From: Gammaproteobacteria bacterium
Lineage (GTDB): Bacteria > Pseudomonadota > Gammaproteobacteria > DSM-16500
Reading direction: 5' to 3'
Assembly: GCA_004322325.1 (NCBI GenBank)
Contig: SCTP01000127.1
Location: forward strand, 1 to 5,959
Length of the DNA: 5,959 nucleotides
A model generated the notes under the pieces. The model had not been told where the DNA came from. It worked only from the letters and a program-made list of their open reading frames with translations, and made no database searches. Shown here piece after piece: positions 1-5,941 of the stretch. The number at the start of each line of letters is the position of its first letter. Positions within the stretch are counted from its first letter, which is position 1. Both the position numbers and the translations under genes were made by a program.

Positions 1-57
1 ACGGTGCCTGCTGCAAAAAACGGCCGTGCGGTACTTGTTTATAACCCAGACAAATAA
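1..57 (+). CDS. lptA: LptA C-terminal end (partial)
   Basis: Frame 1 is open from the window edge to a TAA at 55-57 and encodes 18 residues ending in [11 protein letters not shown]. The stop lies 2 nt before the lptB start, and lptA is the usual gene immediately upstream of lptB in gammaproteobacteria. LptA is the periplasmic bridge protein that carries lipopolysaccharide from LptC to LptD. Only the tail is visible, and LptA C-termini are poorly conserved, so the call rests mainly on position. The tight spacing implies one transcript with lptB. Confidence 0.55.
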   Translation, partial: TVPAAKNGRAVLVYNPDK

Positions 58-59
58 CT

Positions 60-788
60 ATGGCAAACATATTAAGAGCAGAACATTTAAAGAAGAAGTT
101 TAAAGCCCGCGATGTGGTAAAAGATGTTTCACTCCATATTCAGCGCGGGGAAGTCGTTGGATTACTGGGGCCGAATGGGGCGGGTAAAACGACGTCATTT
201 TATATGATTGTGGGTTTGATTCCTGCTGATGGGGGGCAGGTGATGCTAGATGAGCAGAACATTACGTATGTCCCTGTTCACGCTCGCGCGCATTTGGGTA
301 TTAGTTACTTGCCGCAAGAAGCGTCTATCTTCCGCAAATTAACCGTCGCACAAAATATCATGGCGATTCTGGAGTTGCGGGAGAATTTAACGAAAGCGCA
401 GCGTAAAGAAAAATTAGATCAATTGCTGGAAGAATTTCGGATTACGCATATTCGCGATAGCTTAGGTATGAGCTTATCGGGCGGTGAAAGGCGCCGTACG
501 GAAATTGCACGCGCCTTGGCAACGGAACCGCATTTTATTTTGTTGGATGAACCGTTTGCGGGGATTGATCCTATTTCGGTGTTAGACGTCAAACGTATTA
601 TTAATTATTTACGCAAACGTGGTATTGGGATTCTGATCACTGATCATAACGTGCGTGATACATTGAATATTTGTGAACGCGCTTATATTGTGAGTCAAGG
701 CAAAATTATTTGTGAAGGTAATCCTGAAGCGATCTTAACGAATGATGAAGTTCGTGCGGTTTATTTAGGTGAAGAATTTAATTTATGA
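60..788 (+). CDS. lptB: LptB, LPS export ABC transporter ATPase
   Basis: This is the cytoplasmic ATPase that, as a dimer with LptF/LptG, extracts lipopolysaccharide from the inner membrane and drives it across the Lpt bridge. All ABC motifs are visible: Walker [10 protein letters not shown] at residues 37-45, Q-loop Gln86 in [13 protein letters not shown], signature LSGGERRR at 139-146, Walker B FILLDE at 159-164 with catalytic Glu164, and the H-loop His196 in TDHNV. The LSGGERRR signature and the [13 protein letters not shown] stretch are typical of LptB rather than of LivF-type relatives. The length of 242 residues matches the family (about 241). The start is fixed by alignment to the usual MA-N-terminus; there is no convincing Shine-Dalgarno, so translation is probably coupled to the lptA stop 2 nt upstream. 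The last codons overlap the HPr gene by 4 nt. Confidence 0.97.
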   Translation: MANILRAEHLKKKFKARDVVKDVSLHIQRGEVVGLLGPNGAGKTTSFYMIVGLIPADGGQVMLDEQNITYVPVHARAHLGISYLPQEASIFRKLTVAQNIMAILELRENLTKAQRKEKLDQLLEEFRITHIRDSLGMSLSGGERRRTEIARALATEPHFILLDEPFAGIDPISVLDVKRIINYLRKRGIGILITDHNVRDTLNICERAYIVSQGKIICEGNPEAILTNDEVRAVYLGEEFNL

Positions 789-1051
789 TCAAGCAACAAC
801 TCACTATTCAAAATCAACGCGGCTTGCATACACGTGCGGCGGCTAAATTGGTTGATATGGCGAAACGATTTGAAAGCCGCATTCAGCTTATTTATCGGGA
901 TCGAATTGTCGATTGCAAAAGCATCATGGGAGTGATTACGTTGGGAGCGCAGAAAGATAATACGCTGGATGTGATCGTGACGGGGGATGATGAGCAGCAG
1001 GCGTTGGCAGCGATTGTGAAGTTGATTGATGGGAAATTTGGGGAAGAGTAG
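785..1051 (+). CDS. ptsH: HPr-family phosphocarrier protein
   Basis: A small cytoplasmic phosphocarrier of 88 residues, the normal HPr length. The active-site block [12 protein letters not shown] puts the phosphorylated histidine at His15, and the second signature [12 protein letters not shown] places a serine at position 46, the site used by HPr kinase in organisms that have it. EI-type enzymes phosphorylate the histidine with PEP. In gammaproteobacteria that lack sugar permeases, such proteins act in regulatory phosphorelays (NPr/PtsO type) rather than sugar uptake, and the location behind lptB fits that nitrogen-PTS-like role. HPr and NPr cannot be separated from sequence alone here, so ptsO/npr is an alternative name. 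The ATG overlaps the lptB TGA (ATGA), and no strong ribosome site precedes it, so translational coupling is likely. Confidence 0.92.
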   Translation: MIKQQLTIQNQRGLHTRAAAKLVDMAKRFESRIQLIYRDRIVDCKSIMGVITLGAQKDNTLDVIVTGDDEQQALAAIVKLIDGKFGEE

Positions 1052-1109
1052 TTAACTTATTAATTAATTTGGCCATTTTCCTAAAAGAGAGAAAGACATC
1101 TTCCCTGTT

Positions 1110-1138
1110 TTGACAATTCAGTAAAGAAAGTACATAAT
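1110..1138 (+). promoter_or_regulatory. sigma-70 promoter of vapBC
   Basis: A perfect -35 hexamer TTGACA (1110-1115) is followed after exactly 17 nt by CATAAT (1133-1138), five of six matches to the -10 consensus. This predicts a transcript starting near 1145 with a leader of about 20-25 nt before vapB. It is the strongest promoter seen in the window and would free vapBC from the lptB-ptsH transcript. Such operons are normally repressed by the VapB-VapC complex binding over the promoter. Confidence 0.75.
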
Positions 1139-1140
1139 TA

Positions 1141-1154
1141 GGAAGAAGGAAGAA
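1141..1154 (+). repeat. Tandem GGAAGAA repeat in the vapBC leader
   Basis: Two perfect head-to-tail copies of GGAAGAA lie just after the -10 box. An inverted copy, TCTTCC, sits on the other side of the promoter at 1099-1104. Repeats flanking the promoter could serve as operator half-sites for VapB/VapBC. This is inference, because purine-rich leaders are also common by chance and help ribosome loading. Confidence 0.35.
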
Positions 1155-1170
1155 ATTAACGAGAATGATT

Positions 1171-1422
1171 ATGCTTAACATCAAACATCCGGAAGCAGAT
1201 AGGTTAGCCAGAATATTAGCCCAACAAACAGGCGAAACTATTACTGAAGTAGTAATAGAAGCTTTGCGCGAAAAACTATTACGTGAACAAGGAAAACGCG
1301 CTCCTACTGAATTAAAAGAAAGTTTACTGGCAATTGGGCAACGCTGCGCCAAGCTTCCTGATCGGGATAAACGCTCACCCGATGAGATTCTTGGTTATGA
1401 CGCCACTGGCCTACCAAAATAA
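1171..1422 (+). CDS. vapB: VapB-type antitoxin (PSK/Rv0623-like family)
   Basis: Antitoxin of a type II toxin-antitoxin pair: it binds and blocks the VapC RNase encoded next to it, and the complex is expected to repress its own promoter. The N-terminal block [36 protein letters not shown] is characteristic of the Rv0623-like transcription-factor family, with the conserved NIK-P-EADRLA and GE-ITE-V-EALR-KL positions forming the dimerising DNA-binding part. The rest, about residues 37-83, is charged and proline-containing, as expected of a toxin-wrapping tail. I chose the ATG at 1171 (83 residues) because it matches family N-termini and has GAGA at 1161-1164 with a 6-nt gap; the ATG at 1165 would add two residues. 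vapC begins 12 nt downstream. Confidence 0.88.
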   Translation: MLNIKHPEADRLARILAQQTGETITEVVIEALREKLLREQGKRAPTELKESLLAIGQRCAKLPDRDKRSPDEILGYDATGLPK

Positions 1423-1429
1423 GGGTGTC
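1423..1429 (+). promoter_or_regulatory. Ribosome-binding site for the GTG start of vapC
   Basis: The sequence AAGGGTG spans the end of the vapB stop (from 1421) and lies about 7 nt ahead of the GTG at 1435. It is a good partial Shine-Dalgarno, and it supports the GTG start because no ATG exists nearby in frame. Confidence 0.6.
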
Positions 1430-1434
1430 ATTTT

Positions 1435-1830
1435 GTGGTATTAGATACTTCTGCTATTTTAACTATTTTGCTCAATGAACCAGAGGCAGCAACTTTTGTC
1501 GAACTCATTAGCAAAGACCCGAAACGATTACTTTCTGCAGGCACTGCTTTAGAATTAATGATTGTTATAGAAGCGCGTAAAGGTGAAGCTGGAGGCCGGG
1601 AATTAGATTTATTGTTGCACCGAACTAAAATTGATATCGTTCCATTTGATAATGAACAAGCAGAAATCGCGAGAATAGCATGGCGCCGTTTCGGAAAAAG
1701 CAATCATCCAGCAGGATTAAATTTTGGTGATTGCTTTGCGTATGCATTGGCCAAAATCTCTGGTGAACAATTACTATTTAAAGGAAAAGATTTTAACCAA
1801 ACTGATATTTCATTTATTGCTTGGGAATAA
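1435..1830 (+). CDS. vapC: VapC-type PIN-domain ribonuclease toxin
   Basis: Toxin of the VapBC pair: a metal-dependent endoribonuclease that typically cuts specific tRNAs or rRNA when the antitoxin is lost. At 131 residues it is a single PIN domain. The acidic metal-binding residues are all in place: Asp4 in the opening VLDTSA motif, Glu40 in TALEL, Asp99 in NFGDCFAYALA, and Asp119 in FKGKDF. The toxin therefore looks catalytically intact. Translation starts at GTG, which together with the 12-nt spacing from vapB may keep toxin output below antitoxin output. It converges on the unrecognised gene at 1881-2588. The natural RNA target cannot be read from sequence. Confidence 0.93.
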   Translation: MVLDTSAILTILLNEPEAATFVELISKDPKRLLSAGTALELMIVIEARKGEAGGRELDLLLHRTKIDIVPFDNEQAEIARIAWRRFGKSNHPAGLNFGDCFAYALAKISGEQLLFKGKDFNQTDISFIAWE

Positions 1831-1838
1831 ACAAATAA

Positions 1839-1858
1839 TCAAAAGAAGGTGCTTTTGA
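1839..1858. terminator. Possible weak bidirectional terminator between convergent genes
   Basis: A perfect 7-bp inverted repeat, TCAAAAG and CTTTTGA, surrounds the 6-nt loop AAGGTG. It sits in the 50-nt gap between vapC and the convergent gene. On the - strand the stem is followed by a T-rich run (ATTATTTGTTTATT); on the + strand the tail AATTTCT is poorer. The stem is AT-rich, so termination would be inefficient, and the placement is the main support. Confidence 0.35.
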
Positions 1859-1880
1859 ATTTCTCAGTATAGTTTAACAC

Positions 1881-2588
1881 TTATTTCCCATGCCCGAAAT
1901 TTCGCACCATCTCTGTAAAACCATCTTCTCGATAACTTTTATAAGGCTGCTCATGTTTTTTAGCGCTCGCTTTATTCCCGCTGATCTTTCCATCCAGTAA
2001 CTTTCCTTGAAACGCTATTAAGGCTTTAAAATCTTCTACCGTTTGCAGCGAAGCAACATCGCTCATAAAACTTTCCGCTCTTTCTGTATGATACTGACGA
2101 GACGATGACCGATAGTCTTGACATTGCTCAGTAGAAATAATTTTATAAATTTTTAATCTCTCGTCTTCATTAAATAGAGCTAATATTTTTTCATCACCAG
2201 AAACGTCTCTATTAGGACGAGCTAATACTTGACATGCCAATGCTATATCATAATCAATTTTGTATTCGCTCATTAATCTATTTAATTCTTGCGCACGAGA
2301 TTCCTGTGACATTGTATTTGTTTCTCTTTCCACCAAGCCACGAAATATTTCACAATCTAAATGCGCCATCACCCGCAAAGTGGATGCTGGCGTTAATAAA
2401 TAGTTTGCTTCTTTAAACCCTTTAACGGCTTCTCGAATGCATTCCAATTTACTGGGATTCGCATCCCATTCTTGATTATTTATTAAAATATTTATCTTAT
2501 TTAATTCACCATCTATCGCTGCTTGCTTAATTTCTTGAGGTAAGTCGTGATTGCTATTATGTAAAGTAGATTTTTTTTGTCTAAACAT
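1881..2588 (-). CDS. Unrecognised 235-residue protein, third gene of the tldD-pmbA operon
   Basis: I do not recognise this protein. It is charged and appears almost wholly helical, with no signal peptide, no transmembrane segment and no obvious catalytic motif. Residues about 18-45 (QEIKQAAIDGELNKINILIN and the following DANP) have the spacing of one degenerate ankyrin-like helix-turn-helix, but no second copy follows. The C-terminal 40 residues are basic (SAKKHEQPYKSYRED). It is clearly a real gene: the open frame is long, a good Shine-Dalgarno (AAAAGGAA, 8 nt before the ATG) precedes it, and it starts 18 nt after the pmbA stop. Its DNA is visibly more AT-rich than tldD. It is not YjgA/DarP, the usual pmbA neighbour in enterobacteria. 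A lineage-specific cytoplasmic protein or a secreted effector are both possible; neither is shown. Confidence 0.75.
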   Translation of the reverse strand: MFRQKKSTLHNSNHDLPQEIKQAAIDGELNKINILINNQEWDANPSKLECIREAVKGFKEANYLLTPASTLRVMAHLDCEIFRGLVERETNTMSQESRAQELNRLMSEYKIDYDIALACQVLARPNRDVSGDEKILALFNEDERLKIYKIISTEQCQDYRSSSRQYHTERAESFMSDVASLQTVEDFKALIAFQGKLLDGKISGNKASAKKHEQPYKSYREDGFTEMVRNFGHGK

Positions 2589-2596
2589 TCTATACG

Positions 2597-2604
2597 TTCC
2601 TTTT
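2597..2604 (-). promoter_or_regulatory. Ribosome-binding site of the unrecognised operon gene
   Basis: Read on the - strand this is AAAAGGAA, ending 8 nt before the ATG at 2588-2586 and lying in the short gap after the pmbA TAG. It fixes the start codon and indicates independent translation initiation on the shared transcript. Confidence 0.65.
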
Positions 2605-2606
2605 TT

Positions 2607-3944
2607 CTAACTCCCCGCAATCATCATTTCCTCAATCAAAATCGACCCCGTCCGAACATTCCCTCGCACATCCACATCTTTCCCTACTTCCACAATATGT
2701 TGATATATTTCCTGCAACTTCCCCGCCACCGTAATCTCACTCACCGGATACTGAATCTCTCCATTCTCCACCCAATAACCACCCGCACCACGCGAATAAT
2801 CACCGGTAATTAAATTCACACCCTGCCCCATCATCTCCGTAACCAACAACCCGCTTCCCATCGCCTTCAAAAGCGCCGGCAAATCTTTCTCCCCCGGACG
2901 GATCGTTAAATTATGCACCCCACCCGCATTCCCCGTCGTCTTCATGCCTAATTTTCTCGCGGAATACACTCCCAACGAATACTGGCGCAACACACCATCT
3001 TCCACAAAAACATTCGACCGTGTTGCCACCCCATCTTCATCAAACGGAGCACTGCCTAATGCACGTGGTAAATGAGGTTGTTCTTGAATATGCACAAAAG
3101 AAGGGAAAATTTTCTTATCTAAATGATCTAATAAAAATGATGACTTACGATATAAATGCCCACCTTGAATCGCTGAAACAAAACTCCCTAACAACCCTCG
3201 CGCTTCCTCTGCTACAAAAATAACCGGCGCCTTCATCGTCGGCAATCGCTTCGATCCTAAACGGCGTACTGTTCTTTCCGCCGCTTGCTTAGCAATATGT
3301 GAAATGGATTCAAGATACGCTGGATCCACCGCGATACTATAACTATAGTCACGCTGCATCTCCTCGCCTTCTTTCGCTACTAAAACACAACTAATATCAT
3401 GATGAGTAAAAGGAAAAACGCCCATAAATCCCAAACTATTCGCCTGAACATGCAATCCTTCTACGGTAGAAACCATCACTTCTTCCGCACTCATAATACG
3501 CTTGTCATAACTCAGCGCTTCACGTTCACACTGACACGCTAACTCAATCGCTTCTTCCACAGAAATCGACCAGGGATAAGCTAAATCTAATTGCGGATAA
3601 TCAAACGCTAATTCATTTTTGTCCGCCAATCCCGATGCTTTATCTTCATCCGTAAATTTCGCAATATGGCAAGCCGCTTCCACTGCCGCACGAATCGCTT
3701 CAGGCCGTAAATCAGATAGACTCGATGAACCCATCCGTTTATCGAAATAAACCGTAATGTCCACGGATTTATCTTGATTGTATTCCACTGTCTCTACATC
3801 ACCGCCGCGTGCTGTCACAGAAAATCCTTTATTCGCCCCTACATTCACTTCTGCTTGATGCGCACCTAAACGGGCTGCTTCTTTAAGAATATCTTGAGAA
3901 ATTGATTGTAACTGACTTAAATTCATTAACTTTTTTTCAATCAT
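2607..3944 (-). CDS. pmbA: TldE/PmbA, subunit of the TldD-TldE metalloprotease
   Basis: Non-catalytic partner of TldD; the heterodimer is a cytoplasmic protease that threads unfolded peptides into the TldD active site and is known for microcin B17 leader removal and CcdA degradation. The sequence matches the family from end to end, including the C-terminal [21 protein letters not shown] block and the closing [11 protein letters not shown] motif. It lacks the HExxxH zinc motif, as expected for TldE. I start at the ATG at 3944-3942, giving 445 residues (E. coli about 450): this ATG overlaps the tldD TGA as ATGA, with GGGA 7 nt upstream. The frame stays open to 4031, but those 29 extra codons lie inside tldD and encode a cysteine- and arginine-rich stretch unlike the family. 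An ATG six codons further in is a possible alternative. Confidence 0.95.
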   Translation of the reverse strand: MIEKKLMNLSQLQSISQDILKEAARLGAHQAEVNVGANKGFSVTARGGDVETVEYNQDKSVDITVYFDKRMGSSSLSDLRPEAIRAAVEAACHIAKFTDEDKASGLADKNELAFDYPQLDLAYPWSISVEEAIELACQCEREALSYDKRIMSAEEVMVSTVEGLHVQANSLGFMGVFPFTHHDISCVLVAKEGEEMQRDYSYSIAVDPAYLESISHIAKQAAERTVRRLGSKRLPTMKAPVIFVAEEARGLLGSFVSAIQGGHLYRKSSFLLDHLDKKIFPSFVHIQEQPHLPRALGSAPFDEDGVATRSNVFVEDGVLRQYSLGVYSARKLGMKTTGNAGGVHNLTIRPGEKDLPALLKAMGSGLLVTEMMGQGVNLITGDYSRGAGGYWVENGEIQYPVSEITVAGKLQEIYQHIVEVGKDVDVRGNVRTGSILIEEMMIAGS

Positions 3945-5383
3945 TTTTTTGTCCCGCCCACAGTTAATTCTTCCACACGCAAGGTCGGCTGCCCCACACC
4001 CACGGGAACACTTTGACCATCTTTCCCGCACACACCTACCCCTGTATCCAGCTTCAAATCATTACCCACCATGGAAACCTTGGTCAGCACCTCTGGCCCA
4101 TTGCCGATTAAAGTCGCGCCTTTTACCGGGGCACCGATTTTGCCATCTTCAATGAGATACGCTTCACTGGCGGAAAAAACAAATTTACCCGAGGTAATAT
4201 CAACCTGCCCGCCACCAAAATTCACGGCATAAAGCCCTTTTTTTACCGAAGCGATAATATCTTCCGGCGCAGATTGCCCTGGTAACATATAAGTATTCGT
4301 CATGCGTGGAATCGGTAAATGCGCATACGTCTCGCGTCTGCCATTACCCGTCGATTGCACACCCATTAAACGCGCATTGCGTTTGTCCATCATGTAACTG
4401 CGCAAGATACCATTTTCGATCAACACATTGTTTTGCGTCGGTGTGCCTTCATCATCAATATTTAACGAACCACGGCGATCCGGCAGCGTGCCATTATCCA
4501 CAATCGTACATAATTCACTCGCTACGCGCTGACCCATCCGACCACTGTAAGCTGAAATACCCTTGCGATTAAAATCGCCTTCCAGCCCATGGCCTACCGC
4601 TTCGTGCAGCAATACGCCTGGCCAGCCCGGCCCTAATACTACCGTCATGGGACCTGCTGGTGCATCGGTTGCCTCTAAGTTCACCAACGCTTGCCGCAGC
4701 GCTTCGTCGGCATATTGAAAAACGATATCGCCGGTTAAAAAATACTGATAATCAAACCGCCCACCACCACCAGCATAACCCGATTCACGACGGCCATTAT
4801 GCTCGACAATGACACTCACACTAAATCGCACGAGCGGCCGCACATCACTGGCGGTATGACCATCACTTGCCATGACTAATATGGTTTCATATTCGCCTGC
4901 CAAACTGGCGTTAACTTGAATAATGCGAGATTCTTTCTGACGAAGATAGGCATCCACCCGTTGCAACAAAGCCACTTTGTCTTTTTCAGACAAAGAATGC
5001 AGTGGATTAATTGGCTGATACAGCTGATGGCCTGGCAATCGATGAAATGCCTGAACGGTTTGCTCACTCCCTTGCCGCACAATACTTCGTGCTGCCCGTG
5101 CGGCTTGCTCAAGTGCTGGCATGACGATATCGTCTGCATACGCAAACCCTGTTTTTTCCCCGCTCATCGCCCGCACACCCACGCCGCGATCAATATCAAA
5201 ACTACCGCCTTTAATAATACTGTCTTCTAACGCCCACGATTCGGAATAAATCGATTGAAAATATAAATCAGCATAATCAATTTGCCGACCTGCCAATTGG
5301 TGAATCACCTGTTGCAATTCTCTATCGGTCAACCCTGCTGGATCTAATAAATCGTGACGGACTATCTCAAAGACATCAGCCAT
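3941..5383 (-). CDS. tldD: TldD, catalytic subunit of the TldD-TldE metalloprotease
   Basis: Zinc metallopeptidase subunit that, with TldE, cleaves unstructured peptides in the cytoplasm. The zinc motif HEAVGH is at residues 260-265, inside the family block [19 protein letters not shown] conserved cysteine, Cys452 in [10 protein letters not shown], is expected to be the third zinc ligand. The N-terminal block [18 protein letters not shown] and [18 protein letters not shown] match TldD closely. The length of 480 residues is the family norm (about 481), so the gene is complete and probably active. The start ATG at 5383 matches family N-termini and has a modest AGGG about 9 nt upstream. It is the first gene of a - strand operon with pmbA and the unrecognised gene. 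Its 5' half is noticeably GC-richer than pmbA and the flanking genes. Confidence 0.97.
   Translation of the reverse strand: MADVFEIVRHDLLDPAGLTDRELQQVIHQLAGRQIDYADLYFQSIYSESWALEDSIIKGGSFDIDRGVGVRAMSGEKTGFAYADDIVMPALEQAARAARSIVRQGSEQTVQAFHRLPGHQLYQPINPLHSLSEKDKVALLQRVDAYLRQKESRIIQVNASLAGEYETILVMASDGHTASDVRPLVRFSVSVIVEHNGRRESGYAGGGGRFDYQYFLTGDIVFQYADEALRQALVNLEATDAPAGPMTVVLGPGWPGVLLHEAVGHGLEGDFNRKGISAYSGRMGQRVASELCTIVDNGTLPDRRGSLNIDDEGTPTQNNVLIENGILRSYMMDKRNARLMGVQSTGNGRRETYAHLPIPRMTNTYMLPGQSAPEDIIASVKKGLYAVNFGGGQVDITSGKFVFSASEAYLIEDGKIGAPVKGATLIGNGPEVLTKVSMVGNDLKLDTGVGVCGKDGQSVPVGVGQPTLRVEELTVGGTKK
3944..3950 (-). other. Candidate -1 slippery heptamer A-AAA-AAA at the tldD stop
   Basis: On the - strand the tldD reading frame ends ACA AAA AAA TGA, so seven A residues sit in exactly the X-XXY-YYZ register, directly against the stop codon. 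A one-base backward slip would continue into the pmbA frame at its ATG and yield a TldD-TldE fusion of about 925 residues. Whether it is used is unknown; the run may simply be an A-rich initiation region for pmbA. Confidence 0.3.
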
Positions 5384-5419
5384 GGCGTCAAACCCTACTT
5401 TATAAATGAAATGGGAGGA

Positions 5420-5448
5420 ATTATGCCGGATAACCGCTTTTTCGTCAT
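5420..5448 (-). promoter_or_regulatory. Candidate promoter of the tldD-pmbA operon
   Basis: Read on the - strand, ATGACG (5448-5443, four of six -35 matches including the TGAC core) is followed after 17 nt by CATAAT (5425-5420, five of six -10 matches). This predicts a start near 5413 and a leader of about 30 nt before the tldD ATG. It lies in the 147-nt region between the divergent tldD and lipoprotein genes, where a promoter must exist. Confidence 0.5.
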
Positions 5449-5487
5449 CTTATTCTTCCACTTGTCTTCATCCCCCCAATCAACTAG

Positions 5488-5493
5488 GATAAT
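5488..5493 (+). promoter_or_regulatory. Candidate -10 box for the lipoprotein gene
   Basis: GATAAT matches five of six -10 positions and would start a transcript near 5500, about 30 nt before the lipoprotein ATG. The only -35 at 17-nt spacing is the poor TCTTCA (5465-5470), so the promoter would be weak or activator-dependent if real. Confidence 0.3.
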
Positions 5494-5516
5494 TCCTTGG
5501 CAGGACAAAAAAACTG

Positions 5517-5523
5517 AAAAGGA
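5517..5523 (+). promoter_or_regulatory. Ribosome-binding site deciding the lipoprotein start
   Basis: AAAAGGA ends 7 nt before the ATG at 5531. This ATG gives an ideal lipoprotein signal peptide, so it is preferred over the in-frame upstream ATGs at 5354, 5411 and 5423. Confidence 0.65.
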
Positions 5524-5530
5524 CAAAGCA

Positions 5531-5923
5531 ATGAAAACTTCTCATCCATTATTACTCACAATTGCTGTTGTTTTTTTGTTAGGAGGTTGCTCTACTACAA
5601 ACCAATCTACTCCACGGGTTGCCTCTAATTTCATTAACAGGCAGCAAGTCACTCCCGCGACGAATGATATTTATCCTTCAAAAAATCCACAAACTGTCGC
5701 TGTTTATACGGATACCCATAAGCCGCATGCCGCTTATCGGGTAATTGGCACGGCGAGCGTGTCTAAATATAATCTGTTGGGAATGAAACGACAAGACGCT
5801 ACCGTGCAAGAAATGATGAAAAATCTAGCGGCCTCCATTGGCGGTGACGGCCTCATCGACGTTAAAACCAATGATGAATCCATGCAAGCTAGGGTAATCG
5901 CGTTTCAGAAGATCCTGATTTAA
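5531..5923 (+). CDS. Small secreted lipoprotein of unknown function
   Basis: Residues 1-20 form a classic lipoprotein signal peptide: MKTSH, a hydrophobic core LLLTIAVVFLL, then the lipobox LGGC with Cys20 as the lipidated residue. The residue after it is Ser rather than Asp, so outer-membrane sorting by Lol is expected in a gammaproteobacterium. The mature part has a disordered Ser/Thr/Asn-rich linker to about residue 50. A compact C-terminal domain of about 65-130 follows: a strand (AYRVIGTASVSKY), an amphipathic helix (VQEMMKNLAASIGGDGLIDV) and a final strand (ARVIAFQKILI). The YRVIGTASV--helix--GGDGLIDV pattern is like other small lipoproteins with an RcsF/DUF4156-like beta-alpha-beta fold; this is resemblance only. 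It is divergent from tldD. Length 130 residues; apparently complete. Confidence 0.85.
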   Translation: MKTSHPLLLTIAVVFLLGGCSTTNQSTPRVASNFINRQQVTPATNDIYPSKNPQTVAVYTDTHKPHAAYRVIGTASVSKYNLLGMKRQDATVQEMMKNLAASIGGDGLIDVKTNDESMQARVIAFQKILI

Positions 5924-5933
5924 GCGCACCTAT

Positions 5934-5941
5934 CACCGGTG
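5934..5941. repeat. CACCGGTG palindrome at the window edge
   Basis: A perfect 8-bp GC-rich palindrome begins 10 nt after the lipoprotein stop. It has no loop and no T-run within the visible sequence, so it is not a demonstrated terminator; the window ends 18 nt later. Confidence 0.25.

Noticed and set aside
1059..1068. ATTAATTAAT palindrome after ptsH
   Set aside because: It is a 10-bp AT-only palindrome in an AT-rich spacer, lacks a GC stem for termination and is easily explained by chance.
936..1352. 138-codon open frame on the - strand over ptsH and vapB
   Set aside because: It is a shadow of two well-supported + strand genes, with low-complexity Ser/Leu-rich translation and no family resemblance.
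1428..1703. 91-codon open frame antisense to vapC
   Set aside because: It is a shadow of the intact PIN-domain gene, with no ribosome site or recognisable motif.
2577..3223. + strand open frames overlapping pmbA and its 3' neighbour
   Set aside because: They are shadows of pmbA; their His/Pro/Arg-rich content is typical of antisense reading of real codons.
3945..4031. N-terminal extension of pmbA by 29 codons to an ATG at 4031
   Set aside because: It lies entirely within tldD and encodes a Cys/Arg-rich stretch unlike TldE. The ATG at 3944 overlaps the tldD stop and gives the family length.
4306..5230. Open frames of 88-104 codons within tldD on both strands
   Set aside because: These are His/Cys/Pro-rich shadow translations of a strongly conserved tldD; none has independent support.
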